Source: Micromonospora matsumotoense (GTDB taxonomy: Bacteria > Actinomycetota > Actinomycetes > Mycobacteriales > Micromonosporaceae). From it: a DNA stretch of 64,000 bases. Location: the NCBI RefSeq assembly GCF_900091525.1, contig NZ_FMCU01000024.1, forward strand, positions 1-64,000. The letters are read 5' to 3'. Position 1 is the stretch's first letter; the number at the start of each line of letters is the position of its first letter. Position numbers and translations under genes: made by a program. Of this stretch, positions 53,270-61,559 are shown piece by piece. The notes under the pieces were generated by a model, which did no database searches, was not told the origin of the DNA, and worked only from the letters and a program-made list of their open reading frames with translations.

Positions 53270-54721
53270 ATGACCGAGACGACCACGACGACCACCGCGT
53301 CGATTCCCCTGGCACCGGGTGCACTACCGCTGCTCGGACACGCGTTGCCCCTGTTGCGGGATCCGCTGGCCTTCATCCGCTCCCTGGCCGGCTACCCCAG
53401 GATGGTGCGGGTCCGGTTGGGCCCGACCTCCGCAGTGCTGATCTGCGACCCGACCCTGACCCGGCACATCTTCGTCAACGACCGGACCTTCGACAAGGGC
53501 GGTCCGATCTACGACCGGATCCGGGAGGTCATCGGCGACGGGCTGTCCACCTGCCCGTACCCGCTGCACCGGCGACAACGACGACTGTGCCAACCGTCGT
53601 TCCACCCACAGCGCCTACACGGGTACGCGGCGGTGTTCGGCCGGGCCTCCCACGCCACCGCCGGCTCCTGGCACGACGGTCAGGTGCTCGACGTCACCCG
53701 GGAGATGATGACGCTGACCACCCAGGCCACCATGGAGACGATGTTCAGCGGGTCCCTCCCCGCGGACACCCTCCGCCGGGCCCTGGCCGACACCAACACC
53801 GTGGTGAGCGCCTTCTTCCGCCGGATGATGACCCCGGCCCTGCTGCGCCGGCTACCTACCCCCGCCAAGCGACGCTACGACCAGGCCCGGGCCCGGCTCT
53901 TCGCCACCATCACCGAGATCGTCGCCGCCCGCCGGGCCGACCCCACCGACCACGCCGACCTGCTCTCCGCACTGGTCGCGGCCGTCGACGTGGAAAGCCG
54001 TGACCACGAGCAGCGGCTCAGCGACGCCGAACTGGCCGACCAGGCCCTCACCTTCTTCCTCGGCGGCATGGAAACCACCGCCATCACCCTGGCCTGGGCA
54101 CTGCACCTGATGGCCACCCACCCGGAGATCCAACATGCACTGCAGGCCGAAACCGACACCGTCCTGGCAGGCGCGCTCCCCGGCCCCGAACACCTGCCCC
54201 GACTCGACCTGGCGACCCGGGTGGTCACCGAGACCCTCCGGCTCTACCCGCCGGCCTGGATGATGACCCGCACCGTCGCCCAGGAAGCCGAACTCGACGG
54301 GGTACGGCTACGGCGCGGCGACACCCTCGTGCTCAGCCCGTACCTGATCCACCGGCGGCCCGACCTGTACGCCGACCCGGACCGCTTCGACCCGGACCGC
54401 TGGCGCGGCACCTCACCCGACCGGACGGGCTACGTCCCGTTCGGCGCCGGCGCACGCAAGTGCATCGGGGACCAGTTCGCGCTCACCGAGGCGATCCTGG
54501 CCCTGACCGCGGTGGCGGCCCGCTGGGAGTTGTCCCCGGTCGGCGAGGAACCCTTCCGACCCAAGGTGGAAACCAGCCTCAGCTCCCGCGGGCTGCGCCT
54601 GCGGCTGCGGCGTCGGACGGAGACCTCCGGGACCGACGCGCCGCCGGTCGCCACGTCGCAGCCCCTACCCGTGCCGTCGACCCCCGGACCGGGCCCTGAC
54701 GCCTGCCCGGTCGCCCACTAG
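53270..54721 (+). CDS. Cytochrome P450
   Basis: 483 residues. Heme-binding FGAGARKCIGDQFA with Cys ligand C398, ExxR at E321-R324 (ETLRL), PERF-like DPDRFDPDRW, and I-helix FFLGGMETTAITLAW, where the oxygen-activating Thr follows GGxE. The N-terminus is soluble; the sequence style is of longer class I bacterial P450s near the pentalenene-oxygenase group. It starts 3 bp after the KSIII-like gene and likely hydroxylates or oxidises the polyketide chain. Redox partners are not encoded here. Confidence 0.9.
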   Translation: MTETTTTTTASIPLAPGALPLLGHALPLLRDPLAFIRSLAGYPRMVRVRLGPTSAVLICDPTLTRHIFVNDRTFDKGGPIYDRIREVIGDGLSTCPYPLHRRQRRLCQPSFHPQRLHGYAAVFGRASHATAGSWHDGQVLDVTREMMTLTTQATMETMFSGSLPADTLRRALADTNTVVSAFFRRMMTPALLRRLPTPAKRRYDQARARLFATITEIVAARRADPTDHADLLSALVAAVDVESRDHEQRLSDAELADQALTFFLGGMETTAITLAWALHLMATHPEIQHALQAETDTVLAGALPGPEHLPRLDLATRVVTETLRLYPPAWMMTRTVAQEAELDGVRLRRGDTLVLSPYLIHRRPDLYADPDRFDPDRWRGTSPDRTGYVPFGAGARKCIGDQFALTEAILALTAVAARWELSPVGEEPFRPKVETSLSSRGLRLRLRRRTETSGTDAPPVATSQPLPVPSTPGPGPDACPVAH

Positions 54722-54731
54722 GAGAACAACC

Positions 54732-55940
54732 ATGAGGTCGCTGGTCAAACAGCTGCTCCGTAACCGTGAGATCCGGCGGCACACCGCCGCACCGGCCGAC
54801 CGGCTCCACCCGCCCACGCGTCCCGACCCGAACGGGTGGTTCTGCGTGGCCTTCTCCGACGAGGTCCGCCCCGGGGCCATCACCACCCGCCCGTTCCTGG
54901 GTGGCGAGGTGGTCGTCTACCGGACTCCCCGCGGGTTGCTGCGGGCGGTCCGCCCACGCTGCCCCCACCTCGGGGCGCACCTGGGCGTCGGTGGAACACT
55001 CGACGGTGAGGAGATCGTCTGTCCCTTCCACCGGTTCGCCTTCGACCCCTCCGGGGCCTGCGTACGGACCGGGTACGACCTGCCGCCGCCCAAGGCGACC
55101 CTGACCCAGTTCCCGGTCTGCGAGGCCAACGGGTCGATCTACGTGTGGCGGCACGCGCTCGGCCTCGCACCGCAGTGGCAGGTGCCGATCTTCGGCATGG
55201 ACGAGCGGCAGCCCTTCAGCCACAACACCTTCGACATCGCCGGTCACCCGCAGGACGTCATCGAGAACGCCTTCGACTGGGGGCACCTCCCGGCCCTGCA
55301 CGGGCTGCGGGACCTGGTCATCGAGGGGGCACCGGTGATGGGGGAGCCGATCAGCACGGTCACCGCGACCGCCCGGGGCACCGTCATGCGCCAGAGCCGC
55401 CAGTCCTACACCCTCACCGTGATCGGACTGGCCACCATCGCGGCCCGCACCCGGTTGCCCAACGGCGCGGGCGACCTCTACGTCATGCTGCACGCGACCC
55501 CGACCACTGCGGGCCGGATCCAACTGCGGTTCGGCACCAAGTTGGAGCTGGCCGGCCTGCCGTTCCTGCCCGAGCGGGTCGCCCGGGCGACGGCGTTGCC
55601 CGTCGCCCGGTTGCTCGGCGCGATCGCCCAACGGGTGGCCTCGGTCGACACCGGCGCGGATCTGCTGATGTGGCACCACCAGGAGCACGTCGAACAGCCG
55701 AAGCTCGCCCGGGGAGACGGCCCGATCGGTCGGTACCGGCAGTGGGCGCGGCAGTTCTACACCGACCCCACCCCGTCCGGCGGTCCCACCGACGCCGCCG
55801 CCACCGGGACGTCCATCACCAACGGTTCGCCGGCCGCCAACGGTGTGCCGGCTGTCAACGGATCGTCAGTTGTCAACGGTTGGCCGGTCGCCAACGGATC
55901 GTCCGTCGACGAACGGAAGGCCGGCCGTTCCGAGGTGTGA
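54732..55940 (+). CDS. Rieske non-heme iron oxygenase
   Basis: 402 residues. Rieske [2Fe-2S] ligands C77-P-H79 and C97-P-F-H100, spaced x17. The catalytic domain has ENAFDWGHLPALHG, in which D182, H185 and H190 match the mononuclear-iron pattern D-x2-H-x4-H. The overall layout is like KshA/cholesterol-7-desaturase-type oxygenases rather than ring-hydroxylating dioxygenases. It may perform desaturation, hydroxylation or oxidative cyclisation of the product. The last 45 residues are a repetitive NG tail. Ten bp separate it from the P450 gene. Confidence 0.88.
   Translation: MRSLVKQLLRNREIRRHTAAPADRLHPPTRPDPNGWFCVAFSDEVRPGAITTRPFLGGEVVVYRTPRGLLRAVRPRCPHLGAHLGVGGTLDGEEIVCPFHRFAFDPSGACVRTGYDLPPPKATLTQFPVCEANGSIYVWRHALGLAPQWQVPIFGMDERQPFSHNTFDIAGHPQDVIENAFDWGHLPALHGLRDLVIEGAPVMGEPISTVTATARGTVMRQSRQSYTLTVIGLATIAARTRLPNGAGDLYVMLHATPTTAGRIQLRFGTKLELAGLPFLPERVARATALPVARLLGAIAQRVASVDTGADLLMWHHQEHVEQPKLARGDGPIGRYRQWARQFYTDPTPSGGPTDAAATGTSITNGSPAANGVPAVNGSSVVNGWPVANGSSVDERKAGRSEV
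55821..55910 (+). repeat. Degenerate 18-bp repeat, five units, at the 3' end of the Rieske gene
   Basis: AACGG recurs at 55821, 55839, 55857, 55875 and 55893, exactly 18 bp apart. It encodes five NG-x4 units (NGSPAA, NGVPAV, NGSSVV, NGWPVA, NGSS). The units are diverged, so this array is older than the perfect ones elsewhere in the window. Confidence 0.85.
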
Positions 55941-56001
55941 CCGTGGCCGCCGTGGCCTGCGAACCGTGTCGGTGCCGTCTCGGCAACGAAGGGAGACCCT
56001 C

Positions 56002-56892
56002 TTGACGGGGCAGAACACCACGCCGGGTGCCGCGCAACGACTGGCGGTGCTGGGCGCGGGAGTGATGGGGACGGGCATCGCCGCACTGGCGATCGGGCAC
56101 GGGATCGCCGTGTCCATGATCGATGTGGACCGCCGTCGCCTGGCCGAGGCCACCGACCGGGTCGACCGGCAGGTCCGGACGGCCCGGCTGATGGGTGCCC
56201 TACCGGAGGGCACCCGACCCGGCCTGCTCGACGTCGGAGTGTCCCTCGCGGACGTCTCGACAGGGCGGACCGGCACCCTCACCGCGGTGGTCGAGGCGGT
56301 CACCGAGGACCCCGACGCCAAGGCGAAGGTGCTGGCGGACGTCTCCGCCCTGGTGGCACCAGGCACCCCGGTGGTGTCCAACACCTCCTCGATCCCCATC
56401 GGCGAACTGGCCCGGTCGGTGGCACGACCGGAAGACCTGATCGGCAGCCACTTCATGAACCCGCCCTACCTGATCCGGACCGTCGAGGTGATCCGCGGCC
56501 CACGTACCGGTCCGCGCACCCTGGACGCGGTACGCGGGCTACTCACCACCCTGGGCCGGGAATCGGTGGTGGTCGAGGACGCCCCGGGCTTCGTCACCAG
56601 CCGGATCCTGCACCCGATGATCAACAGCGCGGTCCGGGTGGTGGCCGCCGGTACGGCAAGCGTCGAGTCCGTCGACAAACTCCTGCAGGGATGTCTGGGA
56701 CATCCGACCGGTCCGCTGCGCACCGCCGACCTGATCGGCCTGGACAACCTGGTCGACTCCCTGTGGGTGCTGCACGAACGCACCGGCGACGAGAGCTGCC
56801 GCCCCTGTGAGCTGCTGCTGACCAAGGTCCGGGCCGGCCACCTCGGCCGCAAGAGCGGTCGGGGTTTCTACCACTACGAGGGAGACCTGTGA
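56002..56892 (+). CDS. fkbK: 3-hydroxyacyl-CoA dehydrogenase family protein, FkbK-like (methoxymalonyl-ACP pathway)
   Basis: 296 residues from TTG 56002 (GGGAG upstream). The NAD-binding motif LGAGVMGTGIAALAIGHG is at the N-terminus. Later blocks are NTSSIPIGELA, GSHFMNPPYL, VEDAPGFVTSRIL and GLDNLVDSLWVLHE, as in HBDH-like proteins. In methoxymalonyl-ACP loci this enzyme oxidises the glyceryl-ACP hydroxyl to the 2-hydroxy-3-oxo stage. Its neighbours (ACP, acyl-CoA dehydrogenase, HAD-type glyceryl transferase, O-methyltransferase) complete the set. Confidence 0.87.
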   Translation: MTGQNTTPGAAQRLAVLGAGVMGTGIAALAIGHGIAVSMIDVDRRRLAEATDRVDRQVRTARLMGALPEGTRPGLLDVGVSLADVSTGRTGTLTAVVEAVTEDPDAKAKVLADVSALVAPGTPVVSNTSSIPIGELARSVARPEDLIGSHFMNPPYLIRTVEVIRGPRTGPRTLDAVRGLLTTLGRESVVVEDAPGFVTSRILHPMINSAVRVVAAGTASVESVDKLLQGCLGHPTGPLRTADLIGLDNLVDSLWVLHERTGDESCRPCELLLTKVRAGHLGRKSGRGFYHYEGDL

Positions 56893-57194
56893 TGACTGTG
56901 CCATCCGACCAGGAGGTGTCGGACACCGGTGACCGGGTCGACACCGCCGCGCCGGAACTGGTGCGCTTCCTGACGGCGCGTACCGGGCGGACCTGGCCGC
57001 CGGACACGGACCTCTTCGCCACCGGTGGGCTGTCGTCCCTGTTCGCGATGGAGTTGGTGGTGCACCTGGAGCAGACGTACGGGGTCTCCGTGCGCGGCAC
57101 CGACCTGCGGTTGGACAACTTCCGCACGGTGCGCCGGATGGTGGCCCTGGTCGACCGGCTCCGCAACAGCGAACCCGGCGACCACGGTGCCTGA
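56892..57194 (+). CDS. fkbJ: Discrete acyl carrier protein, FkbJ-like
   Basis: 100 residues from ATG 56892 (GTG 56889 possible), overlapping the preceding stop. The carrier site is GGLSSLFAMELVVHLE: in FkbJ-type carriers the usual Asp before the modified Ser is also replaced. It should carry glyceryl, then hydroxymalonyl and methoxymalonyl groups. It overlaps the acyl-CoA dehydrogenase by 8 bp. Confidence 0.85.
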   Translation: MTVPSDQEVSDTGDRVDTAAPELVRFLTARTGRTWPPDTDLFATGGLSSLFAMELVVHLEQTYGVSVRGTDLRLDNFRTVRRMVALVDRLRNSEPGDHGA

Positions 57195-58320
57195 GACCGT
57201 CGCCGCCACCGCGCCCACCGTCACGCCCGCCCAGGCCGCCACGCTCGCCGCCCGCCTGGTCGGCGACCGGGCGGGCGACTGGGACCGGGCGGGCCGGCTA
57301 CCCGTGGACGTGGTGCGCGCACTCAACACCGCAGGCCTGCTCGCCCCCCAGATCCCGACCGGGTACGGCGGAGCGGGATGGAGCAGCCTGGACAGCGGCG
57401 AGTTCACCGCCCAGGTGGGCAGCCTGTGCAGCTCCCTGCGCAGCGTCATGACCTCCCAGGCAATGGCGGCCTGGACCATCGAACGGTTGGCCGACCGGGC
57501 CCAGGCCAGGTCGCTGCTGCCCCGCCTGGCCGCCACGGACACGGCCGCGGTGGCCTTCAGCGAACCGCAGGCGGGCAGTGATCTGTCGGCGATGACCACC
57601 ACCGTCACCATGACGGGCGACACCCTGCGCCTCGACGGCCACAAGGTGTGGGTGACCGCCGCCGACCACGCCGACCTGCTCCTGGTCTTCGCCCGACTCG
57701 GCGACCAGGGAGCCGTGGTGGTGGTGCCCCGGGCCACCCCGGGGGTACGGGTGCACCGGCGGGCGGATCCCCTGGGATGCCGGGCGGCCGGACACGCCGA
57801 CGTGTGGTTCGACGCGGTACGGCTGCCCACCAGCAGCCTGCTCGGTGCCGGCGGGCAGTCATTGTCCCTGCTGGTGACCACGGCGTTGAGCTACGGCCGG
57901 ATGTCGGTCGCCTGGGGTTGCGTGGGGATACTGCGGGCCTGTCTGACGGCGGCCGTCGCACACGCCGGTTCCCGCCACCAGTTCGGCCGCCCGCTGGCCC
58001 AACACCAGCTCGTCGCCCGGCACCTGGCCGACCTGTGGGCCGCCGAGCAGGTGGCCACCCGGGTCTGTGAGCACGCCAGCCGCTGCTGGGACACCGGCTC
58101 ACCCGAAGTGGTCACCGCCACCGTCCTGGCCAAGTACGTCAGCGCCGGGCACGCCACCCGGGCCGCCGCCGACGCGGTCCAGATCCTGGCGTCGGCCGGT
58201 GCGGTCGACGGGCACCCCGTCGCCCGGGCGTACCGCGACGCCAAGCTCATGGAGATCATCGAAGGCAGCACCGAGATGTGTCAGCTGATGCTGGCCGACC
58301 ACGCGGTGAACCGCCGGTGA
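57187..58320 (+). CDS. fkbI: Acyl-CoA dehydrogenase family protein, FkbI-like
   Basis: 377 residues from GTG 57187. Blocks: IPTGYGGAGWSSLD, VAFSEPQAGSDLSAMTT (FAD/substrate loop), KVWVTAADHADLLLV, and the C-terminal ASAGAVDGHPVARAYRDAKL then EIIEGSTEM with the glutamate region. In methoxymalonyl loci it completes oxidation to hydroxymalonyl-ACP. Overlaps the ACP gene, so the two are translated together. Confidence 0.87.
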   Translation: MPETVAATAPTVTPAQAATLAARLVGDRAGDWDRAGRLPVDVVRALNTAGLLAPQIPTGYGGAGWSSLDSGEFTAQVGSLCSSLRSVMTSQAMAAWTIERLADRAQARSLLPRLAATDTAAVAFSEPQAGSDLSAMTTTVTMTGDTLRLDGHKVWVTAADHADLLLVFARLGDQGAVVVVPRATPGVRVHRRADPLGCRAAGHADVWFDAVRLPTSSLLGAGGQSLSLLVTTALSYGRMSVAWGCVGILRACLTAAVAHAGSRHQFGRPLAQHQLVARHLADLWAAEQVATRVCEHASRCWDTGSPEVVTATVLAKYVSAGHATRAAADAVQILASAGAVDGHPVARAYRDAKLMEIIEGSTEMCQLMLADHAVNRR

Positions 58321-58393
58321 CCCCACCGCCGCGCCGATCGCCCGCCCACTCGTCCCCTGCTGCCGACGAACGGCAGTCCACGAAGGAGTCGAC

Positions 58394-59533
58394 GTGACCG
58401 ACGAGGTCCCGACGGTCCCACCCGTGACCGTGAAGTGCCTGGTCTGGGATCTGGACGACACCCTCTGGCAGGGTGTCCTGCTGGAGGACGAACAGGTCGT
58501 GCTCCCCGACCCGATCCGGGCGGTGATCACCGGGCTGGACGCCCGGGGCATCCTCCAGTCGGTCTGCAGCCGCAACGACCACGAGCCGGCCTGGGCCCGG
58601 CTGTGCGCGCTCGGCGTCGCCGAGTACTTCGTGGCGCCGCAGATCGGGTGGGGACGCAAGTCCGACGCGGTCCAGCGGATCGCCGACCGGCTGGGCTTCG
58701 CGCTCGGCACCGTCGCCTTCATCGACGACCAACCGGCCGAACGGGCCGAGGTCGCCTTCCACCTCCCGCAGGTACGCTGCTACGACGCCGGGGTGGCCAC
58801 AGCCCTGTTGGACCGGCCCGAGTTCAGTCCGACGTCGGTGACCGTGGATGCCCGGCGACGCCGGCAGATGTACCAGGCCGGTCAGCGGCGGGCAGACGAG
58901 CAGGCCCGGTTCACCGGCCCGGCGGAGGACTTCCTGCGTTCGCTGGAACTGGTGATGCGCATCCGGCGGGCCGACGCCGCGGACCTGTCGCGGGTCGAGG
59001 AGTTGACCCTGCGGACCAGCCAGATGAACGCGACCGGAGTGCACTACCCGGATCAGGCGTTGCGGGCCCTGCTGGCCGACCCCCGGTACGAGGTCCTGGT
59101 CACGACGTTGACCGACCGGTTCGGGCCGCACGGCGCGGTCGGTGTGCTGGTCCTGGAGAAACACCCCGGGGTGTGGCACCTGCGGCTGATCGCCACCTCG
59201 TGCCGGGTGGTGTCCTTCGGCACCGGCACCGTCCTGCTGACCTGGCTGGTGGACCAGGCCGCCCGAGCTCGCGTGCACCTGATCGCCGACTTCCGGCCCA
59301 ACGACCGGAACCGGATGATGGAGATCGCCTACCGGTTCGCCGGCTTCGACGAGGAGCCCTGCGCATGCCGGGACCGCATCGCCGTCGACGGCGACCGGGC
59401 CGTCCAGCGACTGCACCTGGCGGCACGCCGGCAACCGGCACCGTCGACGTTCCACCTGACCGCCCCCGACCTGACCGCCCCCGACCTGACCGCCCCCGAC
59501 CTGGCCGGCCCGGCGACCGTCGGCGCGGGTTGA
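58394..59533 (+). CDS. fkbH: FkbH-like HAD-superfamily glyceryl transferase/phosphatase
   Basis: 379 residues from GTG 58394 (GGAG upstream). HAD motif I is VWDLDDTLW, D19-x-D21-x-T23; later SRND (motif II) and GRKSDAVQRI, FIDDQP (motifs III-IV). The C-terminal half is the GNAT-like part (LTLRTSQMNATGVHY, RPNDRNRMMEIAYRF). FkbH proteins take 1,3-bisphosphoglycerate, dephosphorylate it and load glycerate on an ACP, the first step of methoxymalonyl-ACP synthesis. The end carries three LTAPD repeats, absent from typical FkbH. Confidence 0.92.
   Translation: MTDEVPTVPPVTVKCLVWDLDDTLWQGVLLEDEQVVLPDPIRAVITGLDARGILQSVCSRNDHEPAWARLCALGVAEYFVAPQIGWGRKSDAVQRIADRLGFALGTVAFIDDQPAERAEVAFHLPQVRCYDAGVATALLDRPEFSPTSVTVDARRRRQMYQAGQRRADEQARFTGPAEDFLRSLELVMRIRRADAADLSRVEELTLRTSQMNATGVHYPDQALRALLADPRYEVLVTTLTDRFGPHGAVGVLVLEKHPGVWHLRLIATSCRVVSFGTGTVLLTWLVDQAARARVHLIADFRPNDRNRMMEIAYRFAGFDEEPCACRDRIAVDGDRAVQRLHLAARRQPAPSTFHLTAPDLTAPDLTAPDLAGPATVGAG
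59456..59500 (+). repeat. In-frame 15-bp minisatellite, three perfect copies, at the 3' end of fkbH
   Basis: CTGACCGCCCCCGAC at 59456, 59471 and 59486, encoding LTAPD three times in a disordered C-terminal tail. Confidence 0.9.
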
Positions 59534-59546
59534 CCGCCGCCCGTAC

Positions 59547-59564
59547 CCGGCCTCCACCGGCCGG
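59547..59564. terminator. Small hairpin between convergent genes
   Basis: CCGGCC-TCCACC-GGCCGG between the stop codons of the fkbH-like gene and the convergent O-methyltransferase. Short arms; it could serve both directions. Confidence 0.35.
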
Positions 59565-59579
59565 ACCGCGGTGTGGAGA

Positions 59580-60248
59580 TCAGCCGGCCCGCCGCCGGGC
59601 CAACGTGATGCCGTCGGCCATTGGAAGCAGACACACATCCACCCGTTGGTCGTCGCGGATCATGGCGTTGACCCGCCGCACCCCGGCGGTGTCCGGATCA
59701 CCGGCGGTCGGGTCGACCACCCGGCCGAAGAACAGCGTGTTGTCCACCACCACCAGTCCACCCGGGCGTACGAGTTGCACCGCGAATTCGTAGTACTGCG
59801 GATAGTTCGCTTTGTCGGCGTCGATGAAAACGAGATCGAAACTGCTGTGGGTGCCTTCGTCGAGCATTTTGTCAAGGGTCTCGACGGCCGCACCGATGCG
59901 TACCTCGATGCGGTCGGCGACCCCCGCGCGGTGCCAGTACTCGGCACCGATCTCCGGCCACCGCGCGCTGATGTCACAGGTCACCAGCCGGCCGTGCGGT
60001 GGCAGCGCCCGCGCCATGCACAGGGTGCTGTAGCCGGTGAAGGTGCCCACCTCCAGCACCCTCGTGGCCCCGAGGAGGGACACCAGCAGCGCAAGGAGCT
60101 GTCCCTCCTCGGCCATCACCTGCAGGGACTGCCCGCCGGGAAGCTCGCCGGTGTGCGTGCGTAGCGCCCGAAGGACGTCGTCCTCTCTGAGCGAGAATTC
60201 CCGGACATAGGCCAGAAGCTCCGGGTCGACCCCGATCTGATTAGCCAC
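59580..60248 (-). CDS. fkbG: FkbG-like O-methyltransferase (class I, caffeoyl-CoA OMT family)
   Basis: 222 residues on the strand opposite to the rest of the cluster. The SAM motif is VLEVGTFTGYSTLCMARALP; metal ligands fit VFIDADKANY and VVDNTLFFG. In methoxymalonyl-ACP loci this enzyme methylates the 2-hydroxyl of hydroxymalonyl-ACP. GTG 60248 is the only start in frame. A promoter with its -10 box ends 7 bp before this codon, so translation may be leaderless. Confidence 0.88.
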   Translation of the reverse strand: MANQIGVDPELLAYVREFSLREDDVLRALRTHTGELPGGQSLQVMAEEGQLLALLVSLLGATRVLEVGTFTGYSTLCMARALPPHGRLVTCDISARWPEIGAEYWHRAGVADRIEVRIGAAVETLDKMLDEGTHSSFDLVFIDADKANYPQYYEFAVQLVRPGGLVVVDNTLFFGRVVDPTAGDPDTAGVRRVNAMIRDDQRVDVCLLPMADGITLARRRAG

Positions 60249-60255
60249 GCCAGCA

Positions 60256-60285
60256 ATTCTAGAGAGCGTTCGCCACCGTACTCAA
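60256..60285 (-). promoter_or_regulatory. Promoter for leaderless O-methyltransferase mRNA
   Basis: On the minus strand TTGAGT (60285-60280), 18-bp spacer, TAGAAT (60261-60256). The expected start of transcription, 6-8 nt after the -10 box, falls at 60250-60248, on or next to the GTG start codon. No ribosome-binding site can fit, consistent with a leaderless transcript. Confidence 0.6.
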
Positions 60286-60329
60286 GGTGTGGCACAAGCC
60301 ATTTTTTCGGCTACCGGGAATGCGGCGGG

Positions 60330-60660
60330 AAACGGCGGTGCCGTCGCCGAGGGCAGGACCGGACGATGGATGTGGGAGCATCGATCACTTTCCGCCCTGC
60401 GTAGCGGTGGGCTTCGATGTGTTGCGGGACGAGGATGGCTTGACCGATCGCGGTGGCGCGGCGTGGGCAGCAGTGGAGCTTTGTCCGGATCTTAAGGCGC
60501 GGGGCTGCTGCGTCGTGATCCGGCGCTGCACGCCGAGCCCGGCGGTGCCGGTGAGCCCACAAGAGTCGACCGCTTCCTGCACGTAGCGCCACGCGGTGGT
60601 GACCCCGACAGTGAGTCCGGCGGCGCGAAGCGTGATCCGGGCCGGGTATGGGCAGCAGTT
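60330..60660 (-). mobile_element. IS5-type transposase relic (N-terminal half)
   Basis: The minus strand reads AAGLTVGVTTAWRYVQEAVD (about 60630-60565), the conserved HTH-to-DDE entry of actinobacterial IS5-type transposases (GVTTAWRYVQEAVDLLA). In shifted frames the later pieces appear eroded (LILDGTLIP-like, then GRKVIDAPT). There are several frameshifts and the C-terminal half is missing. It lies just outside the O-methyltransferase gene. Confidence 0.6.
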
Positions 60661-60716
60661 GACGGCGGTCAGTTACCAGGGGGACGTGCGGCGTTGCCGG
60701 ACTACCGTCGATCGGC

Positions 60717-61500
60717 ATGACCCCTGTCGGGATCGAGATGACTGCGGAGTTGGTGCGGGATCTGGTGCGCGATCAGCACCCCGACCTCGCCGATCACCCG
60801 GTTCGGTTCGGCGCGCGGGGATGGGACAACCAACTGTGGCGGCTCGGTGACGATCTCGCCGTCCGGCTTCCCTGGGCGACCGGGACCGCGGACGGGTTGC
60901 TGCGCAAGGAGTACGCCTGGGTGCCGATGCTCGCTCCGCGTCTTCCGCTGCCGGTCCCTTTCCCGCAGCGGTTCGGTGAGCCCTCCGCGCGGTTTCCCCC
61001 GGCCCTGGCTCATCACCACCTGGGTTGCGGGCACACCCGCTGACCAGGCCCCCGTCACGCGAGCCGGCGACGCGGCCGAGTCCTTGGCTACCTTCCTGAC
61101 GGCTCTTCACCAACCCGCCCCCGTCGGCGCGCCCGTCAGCGTCAGCCGTGGTGGGCCTCTGGCCGAGCACGCCGACCAGTTCGCCACAGGGCTCGCCGCC
61201 GTCACCGAGCGCAGGTTGATCCACGACCCGGACCCCGTCCGCACCGTCTGGGAGGAGGCGGTCGCGGCACCTGCATGAACGGGTCCGGCGCTGTGGCTCC
61301 ACGCCGATCTGCACCCAGCCAACGTCCTCACCGCAGACGGCACCCGCTGCGCAGTGATCGACTTCGGTGACCTCTGCACGGGCGACCCGGCCTACGACCT
61401 CGCCGCCGGGTGGCTCCTCCTCCCCGACGACACCGCCGACCACTTCCACGCGGGGACCCCCGCCCACGCCGCCCTGCAACGCCTCATCGCCACCCGCTGA
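60717..61500 (+). pseudogene. Aminoglycoside/macrolide phosphotransferase (APH family) pseudogene
   Basis: Starts intact at ATG 60717 with LVRDQHPDLADHPVRFGARG and WDNQLWRLGDDLAVRLPWA, the kinase-like N-lobe. Frame is lost near 61000: PRPWLITTWVAGTPADQAPV continues in another frame to a stop at 61278. A third frame then gives LWLHADLHPANVL (catalytic HxDLHxxN) and CAVIDFGDLCTGDPAYDLAA (metal-binding DFGD), ending at 61500. All key motifs survive, but at least two frameshifts and a shortened C-terminus make it inactive. Confidence 0.8.
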
Positions 61501-61559
61501 ACCGACGATCGCCGTCCCCCCGAATATGAGTCAGGCTGGCTCAGGATTACCGTCCCGTG

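Noticed and set aside
56002..59533. Tetronate (glyceryl-ACP to tetronate) pathway
   Set aside because: FkbH, ACP and a KSIII-like protein are shared with tetronate loci, but the presence of FkbI-, FkbK- and FkbG-like genes indicates oxidation and methylation to methoxymalonyl-ACP.
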